From Cytophagales bacterium (GTDB lineage: Bacteria; Bacteroidota; Bacteroidia; Cytophagales; JAAEPT01): a DNA stretch of 8,242 nucleotides. Below the pieces are notes generated by a model that was not told the DNA's origin, made no database searches, and saw only the letters and a list, made by a program, of their open reading frames with translations. The stretch is from positions 1 through 8,242 of the forward strand of contig WTJX01000559.1 of the NCBI GenBank assembly GCA_011524675.1. Reading direction: 5' to 3'. Position 1 is the stretch's first letter; the number at the start of each line of letters is the position of its first letter. Below, piece after piece: positions 1 through 5,591 of this stretch. Position numbers and translations under genes: made by a program.

Positions 1-1
1 C

Positions 2-29
2 TAGATACCAGATACTAACTACTAGATAC
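2..29. repeat. Heptanucleotide tandem array A (consensus TAGATAC)
   Basis: Four consecutive 7-nt units lie at 2-8, 9-15, 16-22 and 23-29. The first and last are TAGATAC, the second differs at its first base, and the third is a looser TAACTAC. The array may begin before the window. It lies in the noncoding stretch upstream of the flavoprotein gene and no reading frame crosses it convincingly. Between this array and array B there is a small CCAC-GGAA-GTGG hairpin at 51-62, too short to assign a function. Confidence 0.6.
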
Positions 30-69
30 TCAAAAGAGCTGGATTTTATTCCACGGAAGTGGCGGAAAC

Positions 70-104
70 TAATGAATAATGAACAATGTATAATGAATAA
101 TGGA
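70..104. repeat. Heptanucleotide tandem array B (consensus TAATGAA)
   Basis: Five consecutive 7-nt units occupy 70-76, 77-83, 84-90, 91-97 and 98-104. Three are exactly TAATGAA, one is CAATGTA and the last is TAATGGA. The phase is kept through the divergent central unit, which points to tandem duplication followed by mutation rather than chance AT-richness. The array sits about 100 bp before the flavoprotein start. Between it and the gene, the 10-mer CGAAAAGCTC is repeated directly at 133-142 and 154-163. Confidence 0.75.
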
Positions 105-188
105 GTCATGGTACAAAGCGCATACTACAAGTCGAAAAGCTCTTTTGAAAAAACGAAAAGCTCATGAACTTCATATCTCATTTTTTGT

Positions 189-196
189 TTACTTTG
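189..196 (+). promoter_or_regulatory. Possible Bacteroidota -7 element before the flavoprotein gene
   Basis: The bases read TTACTTTG, close to the Bacteroidota -7 consensus TAnnTTTG but one base short between TA and TTTG. No TTG is found at the usual spacing upstream for a -33 box. The element ends only four bases before the start codon at 201, so if it is used the transcript would be leaderless or nearly so. This is a weak call. Confidence 0.22.
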
Positions 197-200
197 GATA

Positions 201-1460
201 ATGAAAGAAAAGAAAGACAATAAAGTACACATTATTGGTGCAGGCATTAGTGGTCTAGTTGCAGCTATTCAATTAGAAAAGCTTGGCTATGCTCCTGTCA
301 TCATAGAAAAGGATGAAGCTATAGGTGGTCGGGTTCAAACGGATACCATAGAAGGCTTTCAGCTTGACAGAGGATTTCAAGTGTTGTTGGAAGCCTATCC
401 CAAAGCTAAAGAATACTTAGACTATGAAGCCCTAGAACTACAAGCCTTGGAGGCTGGTGCTTTATTGTTTGACCACGGCAAAGGCAAACTATTTGGTGAT
501 CCTTTGAGGAGTATTCGCTTTCTTTTGCCTATGATTTTTTCTTCTGACGCTAGCCTTAGTGATAAAATCAAGACGTACCGACTCAAAAAGAAATTAGGGC
601 GTAAAAGTATAGAAGACATCTTTGCTCATGATGAACATACTACCCTTGCCTACCTTGAAAAACAGGGCTTTTCTAAACGTATTATTGAAAATTTCTTTCA
701 GCCATTTTTTAGTGGTATCTATTTAGAGCCTCATTTAAGTACTTCAAGTAGAATGTTTGAGTTTGTGTATAAAATGTTTGGCGAAGGGAAAGCGATGATT
801 CCTAAAAAAGGAATGGGGGCTATCCCTCTACAGCTTGCCAATCAGTTCAACAAAACTGATATACAACTGAACTGCGAGGTGGAAAACATTAGTCAAAACC
901 AAATCACCCTAAAAGGAGGTAAAACTATTGAAACAGACTTTATCATAGTGGCCACCGATCCCGAAAGGCTCATGAAAAACTATGTCTCTAGCCTTGACTG
1001 GAAAAGCTGCGACTCGCTCTATTTCAGCGTTAAAGAAAGGAATATAGCTAAACCTATCATCGGGCTAAGTAAAAGAAAAGATAGCCTGGTCAACAATATT
1101 TTCTACCCTACTAGCATTGCTACAGAAAGCAAAGGGGATGGTGATTTATTATCTGTAACCGTCGTAAAGAAGCATGACTATACGATAGATGAACTAATTG
1201 CGCAGACCACAAAAGAATTGGCAGAGCAATTTGGGATAGATGATGCTCGCTTTCTAAAACATTACCCTATAGCACAGGCTTTGCCATCCATGCATAATAT
1301 CCAATGCAGTATGGAAGTGGGAGCTACTATGATTAGTGAAGGAATAGCCATTGCTGGGGATCATCAGTTGAACGGATCTATCAATGCTGCCATGACTTCG
1401 GGAGAGCTAGCTGCACAAATGGCACATAAAACCATGGCAGGTATTTCTCATTTGGTTTAG
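201..1460 (+). CDS. FAD-dependent oxidoreductase, amine oxidase / protoporphyrinogen oxidase-like
   Basis: A 419-residue soluble flavoprotein of the NAD(P)/FAD-binding Rossmann superfamily. Near the N-terminus are the dinucleotide-binding GxGxxG (G13, G15, G18), the ribose-binding acidic residue E36 after the second strand, and the GGR motif at 42-44 typical of amine oxidases, phytoene desaturases and protoporphyrinogen oxidases. The motif DRGFQ (56-60) continues this family pattern. The C-terminal AGD (385-387) followed by a small-residue helix is the second FAD contact. There is no signal peptide or membrane helix. The ATG at 201 leaves the usual short lead before the Rossmann strand and no better start is visible. 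The substrate cannot be read from sequence: no heme or carotenoid genes flank it, so it should not be named HemY or CrtI. It is probably transcribed alone, since 260 bp separate it from the next gene. Confidence 0.85.
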   Translation: MKEKKDNKVHIIGAGISGLVAAIQLEKLGYAPVIIEKDEAIGGRVQTDTIEGFQLDRGFQVLLEAYPKAKEYLDYEALELQALEAGALLFDHGKGKLFGDPLRSIRFLLPMIFSSDASLSDKIKTYRLKKKLGRKSIEDIFAHDEHTTLAYLEKQGFSKRIIENFFQPFFSGIYLEPHLSTSSRMFEFVYKMFGEGKAMIPKKGMGAIPLQLANQFNKTDIQLNCEVENISQNQITLKGGKTIETDFIIVATDPERLMKNYVSSLDWKSCDSLYFSVKERNIAKPIIGLSKRKDSLVNNIFYPTSIATESKGDGDLLSVTVVKKHDYTIDELIAQTTKELAEQFGIDDARFLKHYPIAQALPSMHNIQCSMEVGATMISEGIAIAGDHQLNGSINAAMTSGELAAQMAHKTMAGISHLV

Positions 1461-1720
1461 CGTATTGATGAATCAATGCTCCAAAAAGAATAGTTATTTA
1501 ACCATTTCAAAAACTCTTTGAGTATAATTTTGTATATAGGTAGTAGCATCTATTCGGTAAAGCACGTGTTGTGTTTTAGCTTTTCTTGATTTTTCACTAA
1601 ATACTTTCTGTGGCTAAAGCTTTTAGCCTTTGGCAGTTAGCTTTTATTTTATTAAAAATGAATAGCATATCGTTTTGACTCATTACTAGAAGACTTTGCA
1701 AAACTATCTTTCAGTGTACC
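1461..1720. other. Intergenic spacer between flavoprotein and peroxidase genes
   Basis: This 260-bp AT-rich spacer has no supportable gene and, unlike the other spacers, no 7- or 8-nt tandem array. Just after the flavoprotein stop is a weak, AT-only imperfect palindrome around 1464-1477. A stronger hairpin lies at 1612-1628 and is listed separately. Before the peroxidase start, GACTTTGC at 1692-1699 faintly resembles a -7 box, but it lacks the TA and a correctly spaced TTG. Confidence 0.5.
1612..1628 (+). terminator. Possible intrinsic terminator after the flavoprotein gene
   Basis: A perfect 7-bp stem, GGCTAAA at 1612-1618 and TTTAGCC at 1622-1628, encloses a 3-nt loop. T-rich sequence follows, though a clean T-run begins only about 15 nt downstream, in 1643-1653. 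The hairpin lies about 150 nt after the flavoprotein stop and about 90 nt before the peroxidase start, so it could end the first transcript or sit in the leader region of the second. Confidence 0.3.
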
Positions 1721-2272
1721 ATGCTAATACGATTATCAAACCATATTAAATATTTACTTATGTTCTTAATTTCCTTATTATTCATGTTTAACATGCACAG
1801 CGCAGAAGCAACATCACTATATGACTATCAAGCAAAAACTCTTGATGGAGAAACCATTGACCTTAGTCAATACAAAGGCAAAAAATTACTCATTGTAAAT
1901 ACGGCATCAAAATGTGGCTATACTAAGCAGTACAAAGACTTACAGGCGCTGCATGAACTACATGGAGATAAAGTAGTGATCTTAGGTTTCCCTTCTGATA
2001 ATTTCGGAGGTCAGGAATTTGATAAAGATGAACAGATAGCTAACTTTTGTCAAAAAAACTATGGCGTTACTTTTCAGCTATTTTCTAAGATAGATGTGAA
2101 GGGAGAGAAAGCACACCCTATTTATAAATGGTTGAAAGAGGGTGCTAATGACCAAAAGCCTACATGGAACTTTTGCAAGTACTTGGTAAACGAAAAAGGA
2201 GAGGTAGAAGCATTCTACCCAAGTAAGGTAAAACCTATGGACGAAAAAATCTTAAACTTTATCAAGAAGTAA
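1721..2272 (+). CDS. Exported glutathione peroxidase family thiol peroxidase (Cys type)
   Basis: A 183-residue GPx-family peroxidase that reduces hydrogen peroxide or organic hydroperoxides. The family signature ASKCGYT carries the peroxidatic cysteine C65, where animal enzymes often have selenocysteine. Q98 in the FPSDNFGGQE segment and W149-N150 in the PTWNF segment complete the catalytic tetrad. C110 in FCQKNYGVTF sits where Cys-type members carry the resolving cysteine, so the enzyme probably uses thioredoxin-like reductants rather than glutathione (family knowledge). An extra cysteine, C152, follows the WNF motif. Residues 1-30 look like a Sec signal peptide: a basic start, a hydrophobic core at 11-24 and an AEA end with cleavage before T31. 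There is no lipobox cysteine, so the mature protein should be periplasmic and soluble. The ATG at 1721 is chosen because it gives the complete signal peptide. It converges on cysS. Confidence 0.92.
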   Translation: MLIRLSNHIKYLLMFLISLLFMFNMHSAEATSLYDYQAKTLDGETIDLSQYKGKKLLIVNTASKCGYTKQYKDLQALHELHGDKVVILGFPSDNFGGQEFDKDEQIANFCQKNYGVTFQLFSKIDVKGEKAHPIYKWLKEGANDQKPTWNFCKYLVNEKGEVEAFYPSKVKPMDEKILNFIKK

Positions 2273-2278
2273 GGTGAA

Positions 2279-2324
2279 GACTTTGAGATTTTAAGATTTT
2301 GAGATACAAGACGCAAGACAAAAG
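2279..2324. repeat. Tandem 8-nt and 7-nt array C, left half
   Basis: Beginning seven bases after the peroxidase stop are three 8-nt units at 2279-2286, 2287-2294 and 2295-2302, with consensus GATTTTGA. They are followed by three 7-nt units at 2304-2310, 2311-2317 and 2318-2324, namely ATACAAG, ACGCAAG and ACAAAAG. The AGATAC word is shared with array A at the window start. Confidence 0.55.
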
Positions 2325-2350
2325 AATATAATTTCTCTCGTCTTGTATCT
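2302..2350. terminator. Hairpin between convergent genes, probable bidirectional terminator
   Basis: A perfect 12-bp inverted repeat pairs AGATACAAGACG at 2302-2313 with its complement at 2339-2350 across a 25-nt A/T-rich loop. It is centred in the 110-bp gap between the convergent peroxidase and cysS stop codons, where a terminator for both strands is expected. It lacks a clean T-run after the stem on either strand, which lowers confidence that it works as an intrinsic terminator. The arms are made of the flanking 7-nt repeat units. Confidence 0.45.
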
Positions 2351-2366
2351 TGCATATTGTGTCTCT
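2339..2366. repeat. Heptanucleotide array C', inverted partner of array C
   Basis: Four 7-nt units lie at 2339-2345, 2346-2352, 2353-2359 and 2360-2366. The first three end in TTG (CGTCTTG, TATCTTG, CATATTG) and the fourth is degenerate. Read on the other strand, these are the CAAG-type units of array C, so the two arrays face each other across the spacer and supply the arms of the hairpin there. Confidence 0.5.
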
Positions 2367-2382
2367 AAGGTCTCCGAATAGT

Positions 2383-3873
2383 CTATTCTAGTTCGTAACT
2401 TGTGCCTTCTTTGCTATCTTTCAATACGATGCCTATCGCCGCTAGGTCATCTCTTATCTTGTCTGAAAGCGCAAAATCTTTGGCTTCTCTAGCCTCTTTA
2501 CGCTGATTGATGAGCAGGTTTACCAAAGCATCTAAACGATCACCACTCCCCTCTTCTTCAGACTTAAGCCCTAATATATCATGTATAAAGATAGGAAACT
2601 TCTCTAACAAAAGTTTTTGTGTCTCTTTGGCAAGACTCGCCCAGGGTAATTGTTTGTTTTCAAATTGAAAAATATATGACGACAATTCAAATAATACAGC
2701 TATCGCTTTGGCAGTATTAAAGTCGTCATTCATTTCCTGTTCAAACTGTGTCAAGAGTCTTATGACAGAGGCATCTAACGTCTCATCAAGGTTTTTGGTC
2801 TTTTGAGGACTCATCTTTTTGAGCACCTTATCACTTTTCATTAGTTTTTGATAGCCTTTTTCTGCTGCCTGTAAGGCTTCATTAGAAAAATCTACCGTAC
2901 TTCTATAGTTGGCTTGCAACATAAAAAAGCGAATGGTCATAGGACTATAGGCTTGCTCCAACAAATCATGTTTACCTGTAAGCATTTCGTCCAAATTGAT
3001 AAAATTACCTTTAGACTTTGCCATTTTTTGCCCGTTGATGGTAAGCATATTGTTGTGCATCCAGTAGTTGGCAGGTGCTTCATGAAAACATGCTTGCGCT
3101 TGGGCGATCTCGGCTTCATGGTGTGGAAACTGCAAATCCATTCCTCCTCCATGTATATCAAATGGAAAGCCTAAATACTTATGACTCATGGCTGTACACT
3201 CAATATGCCAACCAGGGAAGCCTAGCCCCCAAGGAGACTCCCACTTCATGATGTGTTTAGGGTCTGCTTTTTTCCATAAAGCAAAGTCATGTGGATGCTC
3301 TTTTTCGTCTAAGCCTTCTGTATCTCTTGATCCTACTTGCAAATCTTCGAGTACTTTCCCCGAAAGCCCTCCATACTCTTTATCTTGGGCAAATTTTTCT
3401 AGGTTAAAATACACAGATCCGTTCTTCTCGTAGGCGTATCCTGCTGCTACGGCATTTTCTATGGCTTTGATTTGTTCTGGTATGTGCCCTGTAGCCAAAG
3501 GCTCTATGCTAGGACGTAACACTTGCAGTTGATCCATAGCACTGTGGTAGCTATTGGTATAGGTCTGCGCTACCTCCATAGGCTCTAGCTGCTCTAGCCT
3601 AGCTTTCTTGGCGATTTTGTCTTCTCCAGCTCCTGCTACCTCATCTTCCAAATGTCCTACATCTGTAATATTACGCACATAACGTACTTTGTAACCAAGG
3701 TATGTAAGGTAGCGGAAAACGATATCAAACGTAATGGCAGAGCGTGCGTGCCCTAAATGTGGATGCCCATACACTGTAGGTCCACATACGTACATCCCCA
3801 CTTTAGCAGGATTTACTGATTTAAACTCCTCTTTTTCTTTTGTAAAAGAATTATATATGTGAAGTGCTTTCAT
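2383..3873 (-). CDS. cysS: Cysteinyl-tRNA synthetase
   Basis: A 496-residue class I aminoacyl-tRNA synthetase that charges tRNA-Cys with cysteine in the cytoplasm, an essential step of translation. The HIGH motif appears as HLGH at 39-42, and the KMSKS motif as KMAKS at 283-287, within the usual GQKMAKSKGNF context. The zinc site that selects cysteine is complete: C30 in CGPTVY, C226 in GWHIEC, H251 in FPHHEAE and E255. The spacing of these residues matches the E. coli enzyme. After the catalytic core come the helical stem-contact domain and the C-terminal anticodon-binding region, ending KEGTSYELE. Length is normal for the family and no truncation or frameshift is seen. The ATG at 3871-3873 begins the typical MKALHIYNS start. 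The gene is monocistronic here, divergent from mlaE and convergent with the peroxidase gene. Confidence 0.98.
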   Translation of the reverse strand: MKALHIYNSFTKEKEEFKSVNPAKVGMYVCGPTVYGHPHLGHARSAITFDIVFRYLTYLGYKVRYVRNITDVGHLEDEVAGAGEDKIAKKARLEQLEPMEVAQTYTNSYHSAMDQLQVLRPSIEPLATGHIPEQIKAIENAVAAGYAYEKNGSVYFNLEKFAQDKEYGGLSGKVLEDLQVGSRDTEGLDEKEHPHDFALWKKADPKHIMKWESPWGLGFPGWHIECTAMSHKYLGFPFDIHGGGMDLQFPHHEAEIAQAQACFHEAPANYWMHNNMLTINGQKMAKSKGNFINLDEMLTGKHDLLEQAYSPMTIRFFMLQANYRSTVDFSNEALQAAEKGYQKLMKSDKVLKKMSPQKTKNLDETLDASVIRLLTQFEQEMNDDFNTAKAIAVLFELSSYIFQFENKQLPWASLAKETQKLLLEKFPIFIHDILGLKSEEEGSGDRLDALVNLLINQRKEAREAKDFALSDKIRDDLAAIGIVLKDSKEGTSYELE

Positions 3874-3882
3874 GTTTATAAT

Positions 3883-3906
3883 GTGTTCGAGTGTTCAGGT
3901 GTTCAA
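3883..3906. repeat. Octanucleotide tandem array D (consensus GTGTTCRR)
   Basis: Three uninterrupted 8-nt units lie at 3883-3890, 3891-3898 and 3899-3906. All share GTGTTC and differ only in the last two bases. In the cysS direction the array reads as YYGAACAC units and ends nine bases before the cysS start codon, so it is probably within the cysS mRNA leader. A 12-bp near-palindrome, CGTTAGTTAACG, follows at 3918-3929. Confidence 0.65.
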
Positions 3907-3957
3907 GTTAATTATTCCGTTAGTTAACGTATTTTCTTAATCATTTAATGCATGACC

Positions 3958-3992
3958 TTCAACGTTTAACGTTCTACCTTTAACTTTCAATA
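3958..3992. repeat. Heptanucleotide tandem array E (consensus TTYAACG)
   Basis: Five 7-nt units lie at 3958-3964, 3965-3971, 3972-3978, 3979-3985 and 3986-3992. The first two are TTCAACG and TTTAACG. The others vary, mostly in the last bases, but all start with TT and hold the 7-nt phase. The array lies in the divergent spacer between cysS and mlaE, in no reading frame that can be supported. Confidence 0.65.
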
Positions 3993-4000
3993 TTTTTCAC

Positions 4001-4028
4001 TTTGAACCACAAACTTAGTGGTTTCAAA
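4001..4028 (-). promoter_or_regulatory. Inverted repeat around a candidate cysS -7 promoter box
   Basis: The arms 4001-4010 and 4018-4028 pair over ten bases with one G-T pair and one bulged T, enclosing a 7-nt centre. On the minus strand, 4017 down to 4010 reads TAAGTTTG, an exact match to the Bacteroidota -7 consensus TAnnTTTG, and it fills that centre. No perfect TTG -33 box is seen at the expected distance; the nearest candidate is TGG at 4038-4036. If used, transcription would start near 4005-4000 and give cysS a leader of about 130 nt carrying arrays D and E. The symmetry could be an operator. The region also lies about 80 bp before mlaE. Confidence 0.35.
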
Positions 4029-4088
4029 AGAAAATCCATGACGGTAAGTAAAGAATAGGGCAATAATCTTACCTCATTCTTAATTTTT

Positions 4089-4100
4089 TACTTATTTTAG
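4089..4100 (+). promoter_or_regulatory. Possible -7 element just before mlaE
   Basis: The AT-rich stretch just before the mlaE start contains TATTTTAG at 4093-4100, a one-mismatch relative of TAnnTTTG, four bases before the ATG. Its TTTACTT-containing context resembles that before the flavoprotein gene. No suitably spaced TTG was found. The call rests on position and resemblance only. Confidence 0.2.
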
Positions 4101-4104
4101 CCAA

Positions 4105-4833
4105 ATGCAAACACTAGGAAAGTATTTTATTTTTTTGGGTAGTCTTTTTACAGACAGAGAGAGGTTCAACGTTTACGTAAAATTAACTTTTGAAGAAGCA
4201 GTAGAGCTGGGTGTGAACTCGCTATTTATCGTCTCTATCATCTCATTCTTTTTGGGAGGTGTATCCGCCGTACAGACAGCGTATCAACTCACACATCCTT
4301 TGCTTCCTCAATCCTTAATCGGTACGCTTGTCCGAGACATGGGAATATTAGAACTATCGCCAACCATTACATGTATCGTATTGGCAGGAAAAGTGGGTTC
4401 GCATATAGCTGGGGGGCTAGGCACAATGCGTGTAACAGAACAAATAGACGCTTTGGAAGTCATGGGTATCAACTCAGCCTCCTACTTAGTGTTACCAAAA
4501 ATCATTGCTACTCTCATTACCTTCCCAGCCTTAATTATCATTTCCGCATTCTTATTGATCGGTGGTGGCTACCTCGCAGGTGTACTCACAGGTGCTCTTA
4601 CTCCTTCTGAATACATCTATGGTATTCAGTTAGATTTTATCCCTTTCAACGTATTTTTTGGTCTAATCAAAGCTACTGTTTTTTCATTCATCATCTCATC
4701 CATCTCTTCGTTCAAAGGGTACTACACCAAAGGAGGAGCTTTGGAAGTAGGGAAAGCAAGTACTAGCGCGGTTACCGCAAGCTGTATCGGTATTTTATTG
4801 GCAGATTTCTTATTAGCAAAATTATTCCTCTAG
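4105..4833 (+). CDS. mlaE: MlaE-family permease of an MCE-type lipid ABC transporter
   Basis: A 242-residue integral inner-membrane protein, the permease half of an MlaFE-type transporter that moves phospholipids between the inner and outer membranes (family knowledge). The diagnostic block GTMRVTEQIDAL at 106-117 is present, including the E112-Q113 pair of the loop that contacts the ATPase. An N-terminal interfacial helix (about 1-15) precedes hydrophobic segments near 37-60, 83-105, 125-157, 178-200 and 217-240, as expected for MlaE. The length is close to the E. coli protein (about 260). The ATG at 4105 gives the usual short N-terminus. The stop codon overlaps the mlaF start by one base, so the two form an operon with probable translational coupling. 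No MlaD, MlaC or MlaB gene lies beside it, so the transported lipid and direction cannot be inferred here. Confidence 0.93.
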   Translation: MQTLGKYFIFLGSLFTDRERFNVYVKLTFEEAVELGVNSLFIVSIISFFLGGVSAVQTAYQLTHPLLPQSLIGTLVRDMGILELSPTITCIVLAGKVGSHIAGGLGTMRVTEQIDALEVMGINSASYLVLPKIIATLITFPALIIISAFLLIGGGYLAGVLTGALTPSEYIYGIQLDFIPFNVFFGLIKATVFSFIISSISSFKGYYTKGGALEVGKASTSAVTASCIGILLADFLLAKLFL

Positions 4834-5591
4834 TGATTACATTTGAAAATATAACCAAAAGCTTTGGCGACAAGCAGATTCTCAAAGGCATCAGTGCCGA
4901 ATTTGTGCAGGGAAAGACCAACCTTATCATAGGCTCTAGTGGTACTGGAAAAAGTGTATTACTCAAATCCTTGGTAGGACTTATCAGTCCAGACACTGGT
5001 AGCATCAAATACCATGGTAGAGACATCGTAGGTGCCAACAATAGAACCAAAAGAGCCATCAGAAGTGAAATAGGCATGTTATTTCAAGGCTCTGCGCTTT
5101 TTGATTCAAAAACCGTGGAAGAGAACGTCATGTTTCCACTGCACATGCTTACAGAGCTTTCTCCAAAAGAAAAGCTAGAACGTGTAAACTTTTGCCTTGA
5201 AAGAGTAGGACTTGCCGGAGTAAATAAACGTATGCCCTCAGAAATAAGTGGTGGTATGCAAAAAAGGGTAGGTATAGCAAGAGCAATAGTCCTCAACCCA
5301 AAATACTTATTCTGCGATGAGCCTAACTCTGGGCTAGACCCACAGACGGCTATGATTATAGATAGCCTTATTCAAGAAATCACCAAAGAGTATAATATCA
5401 CTACTGTAGTGGTAACACATGATATGAACTCTGTAATAGAAATAGGCGAGAATATCATCTTTTTATATAAAGGAGAAAAACTATGGGAAGGCACTAAGGA
5501 AAATATCCTCAATGCCAAACAAGAAATATTAAATGAGTTTGTGTTTTCTAATGCTATCCTCAAAAACTTTAAGACACAGGAAGACTTATAA
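4833..5591 (+). CDS. mlaF: MlaF-family ABC transporter ATPase
   Basis: A 252-residue cytoplasmic ATPase that powers the adjacent MlaE permease. All ABC motifs are intact: Walker A GSSGTGKS at 34-41, Q-loop Q85, signature ISGGMQ at 138-143, Walker B ending at D162 with catalytic E163, D-loop SGLDP at 166-170, and switch histidine H196. The start is a GTG at 4833-4835 that shares its G with the mlaE stop (TAGTG). It is well supported because it gives the canonical first strand MITFENITKSF and the next in-frame methionine is far inside the domain. The C-terminal residues after about 225 resemble the short tail found in MlaF proteins. The last 23 bases overlap the 3' end of the convergent kinase gene. 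There is no room for a downstream mlaD, the usual third gene in proteobacterial mla operons. Confidence 0.95.
   Translation: MITFENITKSFGDKQILKGISAEFVQGKTNLIIGSSGTGKSVLLKSLVGLISPDTGSIKYHGRDIVGANNRTKRAIRSEIGMLFQGSALFDSKTVEENVMFPLHMLTELSPKEKLERVNFCLERVGLAGVNKRMPSEISGGMQKRVGIARAIVLNPKYLFCDEPNSGLDPQTAMIIDSLIQEITKEYNITTVVVTHDMNSVIEIGENIIFLYKGEKLWEGTKENILNAKQEILNEFVFSNAILKNFKTQEDL

Noticed and set aside
2..104. Possible CRISPR array from the repeated short words
   Set aside because: Units are 7 nt, directly abutting and degenerate, with no unique spacers and no cas genes, so this is a tandem repeat.
1913..1915. Selenocysteine at the glutathione peroxidase active site
   Set aside because: The codon for residue 65 is TGT (cysteine), not TGA, so no selenocysteine machinery is implied.
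201..2272. Flavoprotein and peroxidase as one redox operon
   Set aside because: A 260-bp gap with a possible terminator separates them, and one product is cytoplasmic while the other is exported; co-orientation alone is not enough.
2914..3433. Open frames on both strands inside cysS
   Set aside because: They lie wholly within a fully conserved synthetase gene and show no recognisable domain; they are shadow frames. The same holds for frames inside the flavoprotein, mlaE, mlaF and kinase genes.
3874..4104. T-box or other known riboswitch in the cysS leader
   Set aside because: No T-box bulge sequence, specifier arrangement or terminator/antiterminator pair is visible, and the region is dominated by simple repeats and an inverted repeat.
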